From an uncultured Bacillota bacterium (GTDB lineage: Bacteria > Bacillota_I > Bacilli_A > Erysipelotrichales > Coprobacillaceae), in NCBI GenBank assembly GCA_949290865.1, contig CASETM010000033.1:1-46387 (forward strand): a stretch of DNA of 46,387 bases. Direction: 5' to 3'. Positions within the stretch are counted from its first letter, which is position 1. Every line of letters begins with the position of its first letter. This document shows positions 1 through 8,191 of this stretch, piece after piece. The notes beneath the pieces were generated by a model, which had not been told where the DNA came from, searched no databases, and saw only the letters and a list, made by a program, of their open reading frames with translations. A program made the position numbers and the translations under genes.

Positions 1-112
1 GGAAAGAAACAGCCTCATCATCAGGATCAATTTTTAATCCCAAATCCAGTGGCAAAGATAACTGAAATGCGTTATAATTATTTTCATAATTAGATTGTTT
101 TGTGGTTATCAT
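1..112 (-). CDS. Transposase N-terminus, IS1182-like, cut by window edge
   Basis: Reading leftwards from an ATG at 112, 37 codons stay open to the edge. The segment FQLSLPLDLGLKIDPDDEAV resembles the start of IS1182/DUF772-type transposases, which begin with a short Q-L-x-LP-L-x-(L/I) and an E/D-rich turn. The catalytic DDE part lies outside the window, so family and intactness cannot be confirmed. The sequence before the ATG is the glycerate kinase terminator, so readthrough from that gene should be low. Alternative: a small unrelated conserved protein. Confidence 0.5.
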   Translation of the reverse strand, partial: MITTKQSNYENNYNAFQLSLPLDLGLKIDPDDEAVSF

Positions 113-126
113 GATCTAATTATATC

Positions 127-175
127 AAAAAAGACAATGCCCATCAGTATAATACTGAAAGCATTGTCTTTTTTT
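127..175. terminator. Bidirectional intrinsic terminator
   Basis: A 14-bp stem (AAAAAAGACAATGC with GCATTGTCTTTTTT) contains an inner CAGTAT/ATACTG stem and ends in T-runs on both strands. It closes glycerate kinase on the minus strand and separates it from the transposase fragment. Confidence 0.8.
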
Positions 176-192
176 GAGGCTGTATTAATATT

Positions 193-1353
193 TTATTTCG
201 TTACAGCCCCTTTTTTCATTTTTATGCCTAAAGCGATTGCTTTCATGACCCTCTTGCTTGCCTGGTAAACGTTTTCCTTAGCATTTTCTAATGCTTCATC
301 TAAAGTGCAGGGATGATCGATGCAGCTTTCAATGGTTTCAATGTAATCGTATACACTGTTAATATCATGTCCAATGCTGCCAACAATGGCAATAGTCGGG
401 ATATGATGTTTTTTTGCAGCCAGACTTACACCTGTAGGAACTTTACCATAGATTGACTGATGATCGATCCTGCCTTCACCAGTAATGACCAGCTGACAGT
501 CTTTGACCAGATCATCAAAATGAACGATATCCAGAACAGTAGCGATGCCACTTTTTAACTGGGCGTTTAAAAAAGTCATCAGACCAAAGCCTAACCCACC
601 TGCTGCTCCCGCACCTTTTTCTTCCTGGTAGTCAGGATAGCCGTGCTGTTGACAGACTTTAACCAGATTTTTCAATCCCTGATCCAGCATGAGAATATCC
701 TGTGAAGTGGCTCCTTTTTGTGGACCATAGATATAGCTTGCACCATTTTTTCCACATAGTGGGTTAGTGACATCGCACATGACGATGATCTTTGTATTTT
801 TTATTCTTTTGTCAAGATGCTGATCATCGATAAAAGCAATTACTGACAGGTTTTCTGGTATTGGAGCTAGTTCATGATGTTCTTTATCAAGAAATCTGAT
901 ACCTAAAGCACTGGCCATACCGATACCACCATCATTTGTTGCTGAACCGCCGATACCGATATAGATTGTCTGACAGCCCTGATCAAGAGCGTCCTTGATC
1001 ATTTGTCCAGTGCCATAAGTATTGGCTTTGAGGATCTTCTTTTCTTTGACTAATGGTAATCCTGAGGCACTGGCCATTTCCATGATTGCTTTGTTTTTAT
1101 GAAAAATGCCATATTTTGCAATGATCGGGTGGGATAAAGGGTCAAAGCATGTCACATGGTGGTATGAACCATGCAGTGATTCGATAATGGCTTCGGTTGT
1201 TCCTTCGCCACCATCAGCCATGGAAAGCGTAACGAACTGACAGTCTGGAAAAACTGCTAATACACCTTTTTTTATGTATTTTGCGACTTCTAATGAAGAA
1301 AGACTGCCTTTATAGGAATCGCTGGCAATCATGATTTTCATTTCTTTATGCAT
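193..1353 (-). CDS. glxK: Glycerate 2-kinase (GlxK/GarK family)
   Basis: Phosphorylates D-glycerate with ATP in the cytoplasm, feeding glyoxylate or serine carbon into lower glycolysis. The 386-residue protein has the family length. It starts with the typical KIMIASDSYKGSLSS, and carries MADGGEGTTEA near residue 48, IGIGGSATNDGGIGMASALG near residue 132, and GEGRIDHQSIYGKVP near residue 293, which are the glycerate kinase signatures. The start is the ATG at 1353 because AGGAG lies 8 bases before it; an internal Met at residue 5 is the alternative. The gene stands alone with its own terminator, and no glyoxylate or glucarate genes are near. Confidence 0.93.
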   Translation of the reverse strand: MHKEMKIMIASDSYKGSLSSLEVAKYIKKGVLAVFPDCQFVTLSMADGGEGTTEAIIESLHGSYHHVTCFDPLSHPIIAKYGIFHKNKAIMEMASASGLPLVKEKKILKANTYGTGQMIKDALDQGCQTIYIGIGGSATNDGGIGMASALGIRFLDKEHHELAPIPENLSVIAFIDDQHLDKRIKNTKIIVMCDVTNPLCGKNGASYIYGPQKGATSQDILMLDQGLKNLVKVCQQHGYPDYQEEKGAGAAGGLGFGLMTFLNAQLKSGIATVLDIVHFDDLVKDCQLVITGEGRIDHQSIYGKVPTGVSLAAKKHHIPTIAIVGSIGHDINSVYDYIETIESCIDHPCTLDEALENAKENVYQASKRVMKAIALGIKMKKGAVTK

Positions 1354-1493
1354 TGTTAATTCTCCTTTCGTGAAGATTGTTTTTATCTATTTATACTATA
1401 ACAAATAGATATGATCATTAATGGAAAAATTGATAGAAAACTTTTTTATTTTCTAATGATAATATACCATCATAAAAATAATATAAATAATTA

Positions 1494-1522
1494 TTGAGAT
1501 ATAATAATTGATATTATATAAT
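1494..1522 (+). promoter_or_regulatory. Promoter of the ABC exporter operon
   Basis: TTGAGA at 1494-1499 and TATAAT at 1517-1522 with a 17-base spacer, 58 bases before the permease start, in an AT-rich divergent region. Confidence 0.6.
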
Positions 1523-1580
1523 ATAAATAGGAAGGATAATCATATAGTGAATAATAAAATGTGATGATGGAGGTGTTGAT

Positions 1581-2888
1581 ATGATCCTGTATTTAATGAA
1601 AATCATCAAAAGTCAAAAGAAAATATATATAACTGTATTATCAATATTGACCTTGCTGTCATCGTTTGAATTTGTATTATTGGGGATTTACAGTTCTTTT
1701 TCACAGGAATTAAATCTTAATAATATTCTTATCAGACTGATTTCATCAATTGCTGTTTTTGTAGCATTCTTTTTAACATTGATGATCAATAATTTCTTTA
1801 TTGAAAATAAATATGAAGAGTTTTCCATTATTTTATTGTCAGGGAGCCGTACCAGAACAGTCATTCAATATATTGTTCTTCAGTTTGGTCTGTTGTTTGT
1901 TTTAGCTGATTTACTTGGTATTGGACTTGGCTATATCTTTATGGAAATCGTCAATCGTATCCAGCCGTACCAGTTTGTCTATTCAGTTTCATCGCTTTTG
2001 TTTGTATATGCAGGCATTCTGATATGTAAAATTATTTATGTACTGATGATTAATTTAGGAAAGTTTGTCAGAATCAAACTGAATATTGCTGATTTTTTAA
2101 CACATCATACGTCGATGACAAGTAAAAAAAATTACTTTTCTGGAAAATTGTTTCATCAAGGAAAAAAGAAATATCCTATTAAAGAAATATTGCTGACATT
2201 GATTGGTATATTGATACTTGTGACGAGTATCCAGGGAATCTTTGATATGGATAATGATAGTTTGCTGTCAATATATTTTATGCTGTTCCTGGCAGGGGAA
2301 ATCATTCTGATCAATACGACGATACCATTAGTATTTGATTTTCTGCATGACCGTTATTTAATGAAAGCACCTAGACTGATTCTGATTTTGTCAAATATTA
2401 TGCAGTTGTCTAAAGTGCTGATTGCGATGATCAATATCATGGCAGTTGTCATTCCCATCTGTTTGTCGAATTTCCTGTTTGGAATACTTAGTAATGAAAT
2501 TAAGACTGTAACCATTCTTTGTTTTTATATATTGTTGATCATGATTGTTTTAAGTTTTATTTTGCGTTTTCAGGTTTATCTGCCTGCTATTGAAACGGAT
2601 ATCGCTACGCTTAAGGCAATTGGATATCAGTACAGAGAATTGCTGTTTGTTTACAATAATGTGGTCTTTGGATTTATGCTGATCATTGTTATTTTACCGC
2701 TGATTCTCTATTCACTGTTACTGTATCGTACCTGTCAGATCGGTTATCTGACATTGGAATTTGCAGTGATATTGATTTTCAGTTACTTCATTGTTTTTAC
2801 TTTATTAGCCATATATATGATGTATGAGTATCATTTAACTGTAAAGGAGGCTTATCACGATGTCAAATATCTTAATAGAAGCGAATAG
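1581..2888 (+). CDS. FtsX-like ABC transporter permease
   Basis: Membrane subunit of a MacB/BceB-type ABC system. The 435 residues are mostly hydrophobic, with about eight to ten membrane segments in two groups split by a basic loop near residues 165-200. That is shorter than the roughly 600 residues of BceB-type permeases, and no large extracellular domain is seen. The start is the ATG at 1581, preceded by GGAGGT at 7 bases. It overlaps the following ATPase gene by 29 bases, so the two are translationally coupled. No two-component system is adjacent, so a peptide-antibiotic resistance role is possible but unproven. The substrate is unknown. Confidence 0.8.
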   Translation: MILYLMKIIKSQKKIYITVLSILTLLSSFEFVLLGIYSSFSQELNLNNILIRLISSIAVFVAFFLTLMINNFFIENKYEEFSIILLSGSRTRTVIQYIVLQFGLLFVLADLLGIGLGYIFMEIVNRIQPYQFVYSVSSLLFVYAGILICKIIYVLMINLGKFVRIKLNIADFLTHHTSMTSKKNYFSGKLFHQGKKKYPIKEILLTLIGILILVTSIQGIFDMDNDSLLSIYFMLFLAGEIILINTTIPLVFDFLHDRYLMKAPRLILILSNIMQLSKVLIAMINIMAVVIPICLSNFLFGILSNEIKTVTILCFYILLIMIVLSFILRFQVYLPAIETDIATLKAIGYQYRELLFVYNNVVFGFMLIIVILPLILYSLLLYRTCQIGYLTLEFAVILIFSYFIVFTLLAIYMMYEYHLTVKEAYHDVKYLNRSE

Positions 2889-3669
2889 TATATCTAAGGT
2901 TTATGACCAGGATATTTATCTGAAAAGAGGAATGAATTATTATGCATTATCAAATGTTGATCTGATCGTTGAAGAAGGTGATTTTATTGCTGTCATGGGT
3001 CCTAGTGGCAGTGGCAAGAGCACGCTGTTAAACTGTATTTCTTCATTGGATAAAGTGACTTCTGGCAATATCAGTATTTTAGGTCAGCCAATAAGTACGA
3101 TGAAAGATAATGATTTAAGTGATTTCAGAAAAAACTGTTTAGGATTTATTTTTCAGAATCATAATCTAGTCTCATCTTTATCTGTCTTTGATAATATTGC
3201 TACACCGCTGATCCTTGCCAAAAACGATACAAAAGACACTTATCAAAGAATCAGTGAAATTGCTGATATTTTAAAAATCAAACATATTCTGCATAAGAAA
3301 CCAGATGAATGTTCTGGTGGTGAAAAACAAAGAGCAGCAATTGCCAGAGCGATTGTGACGCGTCCAAAACTGATTGTCTGTGATGAGCCAACAGGAAATC
3401 TTGACAGTGAAAATTCTCATGAAGTGCTGACACTGTTATCCAAGCTGAATCAAAAAGGCATTGCTATCATTCTGGTCACACATGACAGCATGATTGCCAG
3501 CTATGCCAAAAAATTCATGTATTTGAGAGATGGACAGGTTAAGACAGTTATTAATCGTAACAATGCTTCACAGGAAGAATTTTATAATGCCATTGTCAAA
3601 ATAACGACACAGGATACGCTGTTAAAAAAATTTATGATAAAAGATCATGGAGGAGAAAAAAATGAGTGA
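2860..3669 (+). CDS. ABC transporter ATP-binding protein (LolD/MacB type)
   Basis: Cytoplasmic ATPase of the exporter encoded with the preceding permease. It has Walker A GPSGSGKSTLL (about residues 47-57), Q-loop FIFQNH, signature SGGEKQRAAIARAI, Walker B LIVCDEPTGNLDS and the switch His in VTHD, the classic order for LolD/MacB/BceA ATPases. A C-terminal extension of about 50 residues after the H-loop is ordinary for this group. The start at 2860 has AAAGGAGG 9 bases upstream and lies inside the permease gene. Confidence 0.93.
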   Translation: MSNILIEANSISKVYDQDIYLKRGMNYYALSNVDLIVEEGDFIAVMGPSGSGKSTLLNCISSLDKVTSGNISILGQPISTMKDNDLSDFRKNCLGFIFQNHNLVSSLSVFDNIATPLILAKNDTKDTYQRISEIADILKIKHILHKKPDECSGGEKQRAAIARAIVTRPKLIVCDEPTGNLDSENSHEVLTLLSKLNQKGIAIILVTHDSMIASYAKKFMYLRDGQVKTVINRNNASQEEFYNAIVKITTQDTLLKKFMIKDHGGEKNE

Positions 3670-4186
3670 TAATATAGATGTTATTGATTTAGGTACAGAA
3701 AAAAAGGTAAAAGCCTATGAAAAACGTATGATTGTTTATGCTATATGTGATGGAATGAAAGTTGATAACGATATGCTGAAAAAAAGGAAACCACTTTATT
3801 TGAAAGATGATCATCTGGAATTCAATAATCCTTATCAGGAACATATCGTTATTCCTTATCAAAGTATTGAACGATTTGTCTTAAAAATGTCTACACGATT
3901 TTATATTTTTGGAGTATTTTCAGAATTTAGGTTTTATCTGGATTTTGATATTTATGTTGATGGTCAGCTGCATAAATTTGAAGTACAGAATATGCACACA
4001 TCCAATGACATTGTTGATTTTTTGAAAAAAATCCCAGTCAAAATTGAAGATCCTATCGGAACATTTGAAATCTTTGAAAAACATCATGATCATCTGGCAA
4101 GGACCCGCTGGTTACAGGCGAATTTTAAAAAGATTGCCAAAAAACATGGGTTGGAATATCCACGACAGGGAACAGGATTTAATTAA
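3662..4186 (+). CDS. Unknown protein, third gene of the ABC operon
   Basis: I do not recognise this 174-residue protein. It has no signal peptide or clear membrane segment. The middle (residues 45-125) alternates hydrophobic and charged residues in short strands such as EHIVIPYQSIERFVL and FRFYLDFDIYVDGQ, giving the look of a small beta domain (PH- or GRAM-like; inference only). The start is the ATG at 3662: GGAGG sits 7 bases before it, while the upstream in-frame ATG at 3647 is inside that ribosome site. It begins 8 bases before the ATPase stop, so it belongs to the operon and may be an accessory factor. Confidence 0.7.
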   Translation: MSDNIDVIDLGTEKKVKAYEKRMIVYAICDGMKVDNDMLKKRKPLYLKDDHLEFNNPYQEHIVIPYQSIERFVLKMSTRFYIFGVFSEFRFYLDFDIYVDGQLHKFEVQNMHTSNDIVDFLKKIPVKIEDPIGTFEIFEKHHDHLARTRWLQANFKKIAKKHGLEYPRQGTGFN

Positions 4187-4204
4187 CTGAAATAATATAA
4201 AAAG

Positions 4205-4234
4205 AAAGCAGGTTAGAAACTAACTTGCTTTTTG
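4205..4234 (+). terminator. Terminator of the ABC operon
   Basis: 12-bp stem AAAGCAGGTTAG/CTAACTTGCTTT with a three-base loop, followed by a T-run. Confidence 0.8.
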
Positions 4235-4239
4235 TCTTG

Positions 4240-4268
4240 TTGTGTTGAATAGGATTCTATGATAAAAT
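4240..4268 (+). promoter_or_regulatory. Promoter of the trigger-factor-like gene
   Basis: TTGTGT at 4240-4245, 17-base spacer, TAAAAT at 4263-4268. The predicted transcript starts near 4275, which favours the ATG at 4301 over the ATG at 4277 as the start. Confidence 0.5.
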
Positions 4269-4300
4269 AAGCGCGCATGTTAGAGAAAGGAAATAATAAA

Positions 4301-5251
4301 ATGAGTAAAGTATTGAAATTAGGACAATATAAAGGAATTGTTTACAGTCTGGAAAAAACTCAAGTCAGTGATGCTGAGGTTGATCAACAGATGCAGATGA
4401 TCCTGGCACAGTCTTCAACAAAAGTAGAAAAAGAAGGAGATACTGTTGAAAAAGGTGATATTGCAACTATCAATTTTATTGGTTTAAAAGATGGTGTTGC
4501 CTTTGAAGGTGGTACAGGTAATGATTATGATCTTGAAATTGGATCAGGAACTTTTATTCCTGGATTTGAAGATCAGATGATCGGTATGAAAGTTAAAGAA
4601 ACCAGAGATCTGCATCTGACTTTCCCTGAAAACTATGGAGCAAGTGATCTGGCAGGACAGGATGTTATCTTCAAGGTTACTGTTTCTAAGCTGTCAGTCA
4701 AAAAAGAAGCAGTTCTTGATGATGATTTTGTAGCAACTTTAGGAATGCCAGAATTAAAAACAGTTGATGATTTGAAAGCATTTATCAAAAATGGACTGCA
4801 GCAGCAACATGATCAGGATTATGAAGTCAAAAAAGAAAATATGATTTTTGATACATTTATGGCTGACTGTGAAGTAGAAGTTGATGAAGATGCTATCGAT
4901 AATGCAACAGACAGACAAATGTCATATTTAGCGAATCAGATTGCCAGTCAGGGAATGCAGCTGGATCAGTACCTGCAGATGACAGGAATGGATGAAACAT
5001 CATTAAGAGAACAGATCAAGCCAGCTGCTGCACAGCAGGCAAAACTGGAAGTTTTGATTGATGAAATTGTCAAAGTAGAAAATATTGAAGTAACTCAAGA
5101 TGTATTAGATGAACAGTTGGATATGGTTGGACAGGCTAATCAGCTGTCAAAGGAAGAAGTATTAGAAAAAATTGATCTTGAAGGTTTTAAACGTGATTTA
5201 TGCCGTATGCAGGCAAGTCGTATCATTATTAACAATGCAGTAGAAAAATAA
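4301..5251 (+). CDS. tig: Trigger-factor-like chaperone/PPIase without ribosome-binding domain
   Basis: Peptidyl-prolyl isomerase and chaperone of the trigger factor family, in 316 residues against about 430 for a full trigger factor. Residues 50-135 form the FKBP-type PPIase domain (VEKGDIATINFIG, then GSGTFIPGFEDQMIGM, then FPENYGA). Residues 140-316 are the helical C-terminal substrate-binding arms. The N-terminal domain with the ribosome-docking G-F-R-x-G-x-x-P signature is absent: the gene opens a few dozen residues before the FKBP fold. The start at 4301 follows AAAGGA, with an upstream ATG at 4277 adding only eight residues and no docking motif. It is monocistronic with its own promoter and terminator. 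It may be a second, ribosome-free paralogue of a complete tig elsewhere in the genome. Confidence 0.82.
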   Translation: MSKVLKLGQYKGIVYSLEKTQVSDAEVDQQMQMILAQSSTKVEKEGDTVEKGDIATINFIGLKDGVAFEGGTGNDYDLEIGSGTFIPGFEDQMIGMKVKETRDLHLTFPENYGASDLAGQDVIFKVTVSKLSVKKEAVLDDDFVATLGMPELKTVDDLKAFIKNGLQQQHDQDYEVKKENMIFDTFMADCEVEVDEDAIDNATDRQMSYLANQIASQGMQLDQYLQMTGMDETSLREQIKPAAAQQAKLEVLIDEIVKVENIEVTQDVLDEQLDMVGQANQLSKEEVLEKIDLEGFKRDLCRMQASRIIINNAVEK

Positions 5252-5279
5252 GGATATTTCATGAAGAAATATCCTTTTT
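5250..5279 (+). terminator. Terminator of the trigger-factor-like gene
   Basis: 11-bp stem AAGGATATTTC/GAAATATCCTT with loop ATGAA and a T-run, overlapping the stop codon. It also lies just beyond the convergent BrxF-like gene. Confidence 0.85.
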
Positions 5280-5280
5280 A

Positions 5281-5706
5281 TTAGCATAAAATATATTGGA
5301 ATTCATCGTTAACAGGGTAGATCAGATCTTTAAGAGTGTCTTTTCTTATATGATGAAGCTGATTGTTTTCAATATGACCATTCCATGTTGCCACAACTGG
5401 AATAGATAAGCTGATTTCTTTTAAGAAATCCATCAAATCAATAGTACTGTCTTTTGTATAGAGTATTTTTTTATTATCCAGAAGCAGAACATTCTGATTA
5501 TAGTTTTTCAAGAAATTTTTCATTTCATTCATTAGCTGATCAGATGCAGTGTTCGCAAATATTTTATCGAGATCGATGATAGGAATTCCTGTTTCCTGGC
5601 TGTATTCTCTGATAACTTTTGATTTTCCACTGCCAGGTTCACCAACGATCAGCAGTAATTTGTGTTTAGCATCATTAAGTTCATTGATTTTTTCTGTTAA
5701 GTTCAT
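5281..5706 (-). CDS. Orphan BrxF-like P-loop ATPase
   Basis: 141 residues forming one small nucleotide-binding domain: Walker A GEPGSGKS at residues 22-29, a Walker B-like strand NVLLLDN near residues 73-79, and a C-terminal TWNGHIENNQLHHI that resembles the W-(N/P)-G-x-x-E-N-x-x-L segment of BrxF, a small P-loop protein of type 3 BREX phage-defence systems. No BREX partner (brxC, pglX, pglZ, a helicase, brxA) is present in this window. The start at 5706 has AAAGGAG 9 bases upstream. A perfect cre-type palindrome lies 29 bases before the start. The family call comes from remembered motifs; an unrelated small NTPase is the alternative. Confidence 0.65.
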   Translation of the reverse strand: MNLTEKINELNDAKHKLLLIVGEPGSGKSKVIREYSQETGIPIIDLDKIFANTASDQLMNEMKNFLKNYNQNVLLLDNKKILYTKDSTIDLMDFLKEISLSIPVVATWNGHIENNQLHHIRKDTLKDLIYPVNDEFQYILC

Positions 5707-5734
5707 GGGTCTATTCTCCTTTGTTATAAATTTG

Positions 5735-5748
5735 TGTAAGCGTTTACA
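5735..5748. promoter_or_regulatory. cre site (CcpA operator), perfect match
   Basis: TGTAAGCGTTTACA fits the Gram-positive cre consensus TGWNANCGNTNWCA at every position. It lies upstream of the BrxF-like gene and downstream of the alpha-galactosidase stop, so the likely target is the BrxF-like gene, with repression when preferred sugars are abundant. Confidence 0.7.
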
Positions 5749-5821
5749 ACGTATCTTTAATACTATTGTAATCGAAAGTAAGGATAATGACGAGGGTTTT
5801 TATAAAAAAAATGATAAAATA

Positions 5822-8026
5822 TCATTTTTTTTCTTTGATCACATAAATTGCTGATTGAAAATCACCAAGATCACTATGATTTTCACCACATGATTCATCA
5901 GAAACAATAAGACCAATCTGCATCAGTTCATCACCATAATATTCCTGATCGAGAATTGTGTAAAGTCGATCAGGATCCAAACCATAAAGCGGAATACGGC
6001 GGTAGCCCATATTCACTTCCTGGAGTACGCGATAGTAGCCAACGATAGCTGTTGTCTGCTGATCATCAACAACCATCCATGCTGTTTCGTTACTTTGAAA
6101 TGGGCTTTTCAGGCGATAGAATTTTCCTGACTGCAGCAGCTGACGATACTGTTTCATAAACTGTATCTGCTCTTTGATGATTTGCTGTTCTTTCTTGTTT
6201 AGCTTTAGAATATCCAATTCATAGCCAAAGGTACCAAAATATGCGACATCGCTTCTAAACTGCAGGGAAGTATTCCTTTTGAGCTGGTGGTTAGGAACAG
6301 CGCTGACATGGGTGCCCATCGTTGCCAGAGGATAGACGACAGATGTCCCGTACTGGATTTTAAGTCTTTCGACAGCATCGCTGTCATCACTGGTCCATGT
6401 CTGGCTCGCATAATACAGCATTCCGGGATCAAAACGTCCGCCGCCACTGGCACAGGATTCAAATAAAATATGAGGGTATTTTTGAATCAGGTGTTCATAC
6501 AGTCGATATACGCCTAAAATATATTCGTGATAGAGTCTGCCCTGTTCTTTTTGATAGTGTGAATAAGCTTCACTGATACTTCTGTTCATATCCCATTTAA
6601 TATAATCTAACTGACTTTCGGCAATGATATCACTCATCATATTTTCAATATATTGGACAACTTCCGGATTGGAAAAATCCAGAACATACTGATTTCGACC
6701 ATGACTGATATGGCGGTGAGGTGTTTTTAAGACCCATTCAGGATGATCGTGATACAGTCTGGAATTTTTACTGATCATTTCACTTTCGAACCATAAGCCA
6801 AATTTCAATCCCAGCTGGTGAACCTTCTGTGATAAAGATGATAAACCATGAGGAAGTTTCTCTTTGTTGACATACCAGTCACCAAGACTGGAAGTATCAT
6901 CGTTTCGCTTGCCAAACCAGCCATCATCTAAAACAAAAAGCTCAATGCCCAGTTCTCTGGCTTTTTCTGCCATGTTCAGCAGTTTTTCTTCATTAAAATC
7001 AAAATACGTACCTTCCCAGTTGTTAATGAGTATAGGTCTAGGCTGATGCTGATATGGACCACGGATCAGGTGCTGGCAGAAAAGATGATGAAAACTCTGC
7101 GACATGCCATTTAATCCCTGCTGACTGTATACGATCAGTGCTTCGGGACTTTGGAACGATTCACCACATTGCAAAGTATAGGAAAATGTCTCTGGGTGAA
7201 TTCCCGCCTGAATACGCGCCGTATGATAAGTATCGACATCGACACTCATGATATAGTTTCCGCTGTAAACAAAACTGACTCCCAGAACTTCACCTTGATT
7301 TTCATCAGTATTTTCTCTTTTTAAGGCTAAAAATGGATTAAAATGATGAGATGAATGTCCTCTCAATGAAGCAATTGCCTGCAGTCCCTGACATAGTGGT
7401 CTTTCAGTAATGTGTCGTTCTCTAGCCCAGGCACCAGTCAATTCCAGCAGTGAATACTGACTGTCTGGTAAATCTAATGACAAAGACATCAAACGGTTTA
7501 ACTGGATACTGTTATGATTTCGATTTGTTATAGTACAGCTTCTGGCGATGACAGGAAGCTTTTCAAAAAGTGTATAGGATAAAACCAGATCAAGCTGCAG
7601 CAGCTGGTCGTGCAGATGAATTTTTAATGTGGTTGCATCATGCGTGTTGCTGGTATATGTTGCTGGCAGATCTTTAAGTTTTTCCTTTCCCTGAATAATT
7701 TCATAATGATGATATTCAAATTCAAGAATACGACTGCCGTTTTGCTGAAGAATATCGATGGCTGGCTGTTTAAAATCACCAGTGAAAGCAACAGGATATT
7801 CCTGTTTGATATGTTCTCTGGAATAGGTGAGATCACCATCGAAATAACAGACCGACATTGGTCGGTGAGCCAGCTCGAGAAGATAGTCAAAGTTATCTTT
7901 GTCATGAACACGCTGACCAAAGTAAAGTTGACCCAGGTCATGACTTGGTAAAATTTTTATGATATAGCTGATTTCCTGATTGAATAAATGGAAAGTCTGT
8001 GATGATTGATGAAATACAATAGGCAT
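5822..8026 (-). CDS. Alpha-galactosidase, GH36
   Basis: Removes terminal alpha-1,6-galactose from melibiose, raffinose and stachyose. No signal peptide, so intracellular. The 734 residues equal the size of AgaA/RafA/MelA tetrameric enzymes: N-terminal beta-sandwich (about 1-320), TIM barrel (about 330-660), C-terminal sheet. The nucleophile is Asp479 in YIKWDMNR and the acid/base is Asp548 in WTSDDSDA. The start is the ATG at 8026 with AAAGGAGATC just before it; a longer frame to 8098 adds only 24 low-quality hydrophobic residues. No sugar transporter is adjacent, so the substrate uptake route lies elsewhere. Confidence 0.95.
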   Translation of the reverse strand: MPIVFHQSSQTFHLFNQEISYIIKILPSHDLGQLYFGQRVHDKDNFDYLLELAHRPMSVCYFDGDLTYSREHIKQEYPVAFTGDFKQPAIDILQQNGSRILEFEYHHYEIIQGKEKLKDLPATYTSNTHDATTLKIHLHDQLLQLDLVLSYTLFEKLPVIARSCTITNRNHNSIQLNRLMSLSLDLPDSQYSLLELTGAWARERHITERPLCQGLQAIASLRGHSSHHFNPFLALKRENTDENQGEVLGVSFVYSGNYIMSVDVDTYHTARIQAGIHPETFSYTLQCGESFQSPEALIVYSQQGLNGMSQSFHHLFCQHLIRGPYQHQPRPILINNWEGTYFDFNEEKLLNMAEKARELGIELFVLDDGWFGKRNDDTSSLGDWYVNKEKLPHGLSSLSQKVHQLGLKFGLWFESEMISKNSRLYHDHPEWVLKTPHRHISHGRNQYVLDFSNPEVVQYIENMMSDIIAESQLDYIKWDMNRSISEAYSHYQKEQGRLYHEYILGVYRLYEHLIQKYPHILFESCASGGGRFDPGMLYYASQTWTSDDSDAVERLKIQYGTSVVYPLATMGTHVSAVPNHQLKRNTSLQFRSDVAYFGTFGYELDILKLNKKEQQIIKEQIQFMKQYRQLLQSGKFYRLKSPFQSNETAWMVVDDQQTTAIVGYYRVLQEVNMGYRRIPLYGLDPDRLYTILDQEYYGDELMQIGLIVSDESCGENHSDLGDFQSAIYVIKEKK

Positions 8027-8093
8027 AGCTGATCTCCTTTTTAAAATAATATCTATCTCAAATATAACATAGATGAGTATGAATAGAGCAATA

Positions 8094-8125
8094 TTCATTC
8101 ATTATTTTTGGAAATAATGAATGAA
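8094..8125. promoter_or_regulatory. Perfect 14-bp inverted repeat in the divergent GH36/bsh region
   Basis: TTCATTCATTATTT and AAATAATGAATGAA flank a TTGG loop. The element lies between two divergent genes, 66 bases before the bsh start, and its right arm covers the expected -35 zone of the bsh promoter. An operator is more likely than a terminator, because no gene ends here. Confidence 0.55.
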
Positions 8126-8130
8126 AAAAG

Positions 8131-8174
8131 AAAGAAATGATATAATGAAAGAAAAGAAATGATATTATGAAAGA
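8131..8174 (+). repeat. Tandem 22-bp repeat carrying the bsh -10 box
   Basis: Two adjacent 22-base units (8131-8152 and 8153-8174) differ at one base. The first contains TATAAT (8141-8146), the second TATTAT (8163-8168), and a partial third unit leads into the ribosome site. The duplication may give two promoter boxes or vary the leader length. Confidence 0.7.
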
Positions 8175-8191
8175 AAAGAAAGGAAAATATT

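Noticed and set aside
7624-7951. Overlapping frames of about 100 codons on both strands within GH36
   Set aside because: Shadows of the GH36 gene with no ribosome site or recognisable domain.
8027-8098. N-terminal hydrophobic extension of GH36 as a signal peptide
   Set aside because: It lacks a ribosome site and cleavage site, and AAAGGAGATC lies just before the ATG at 8026.
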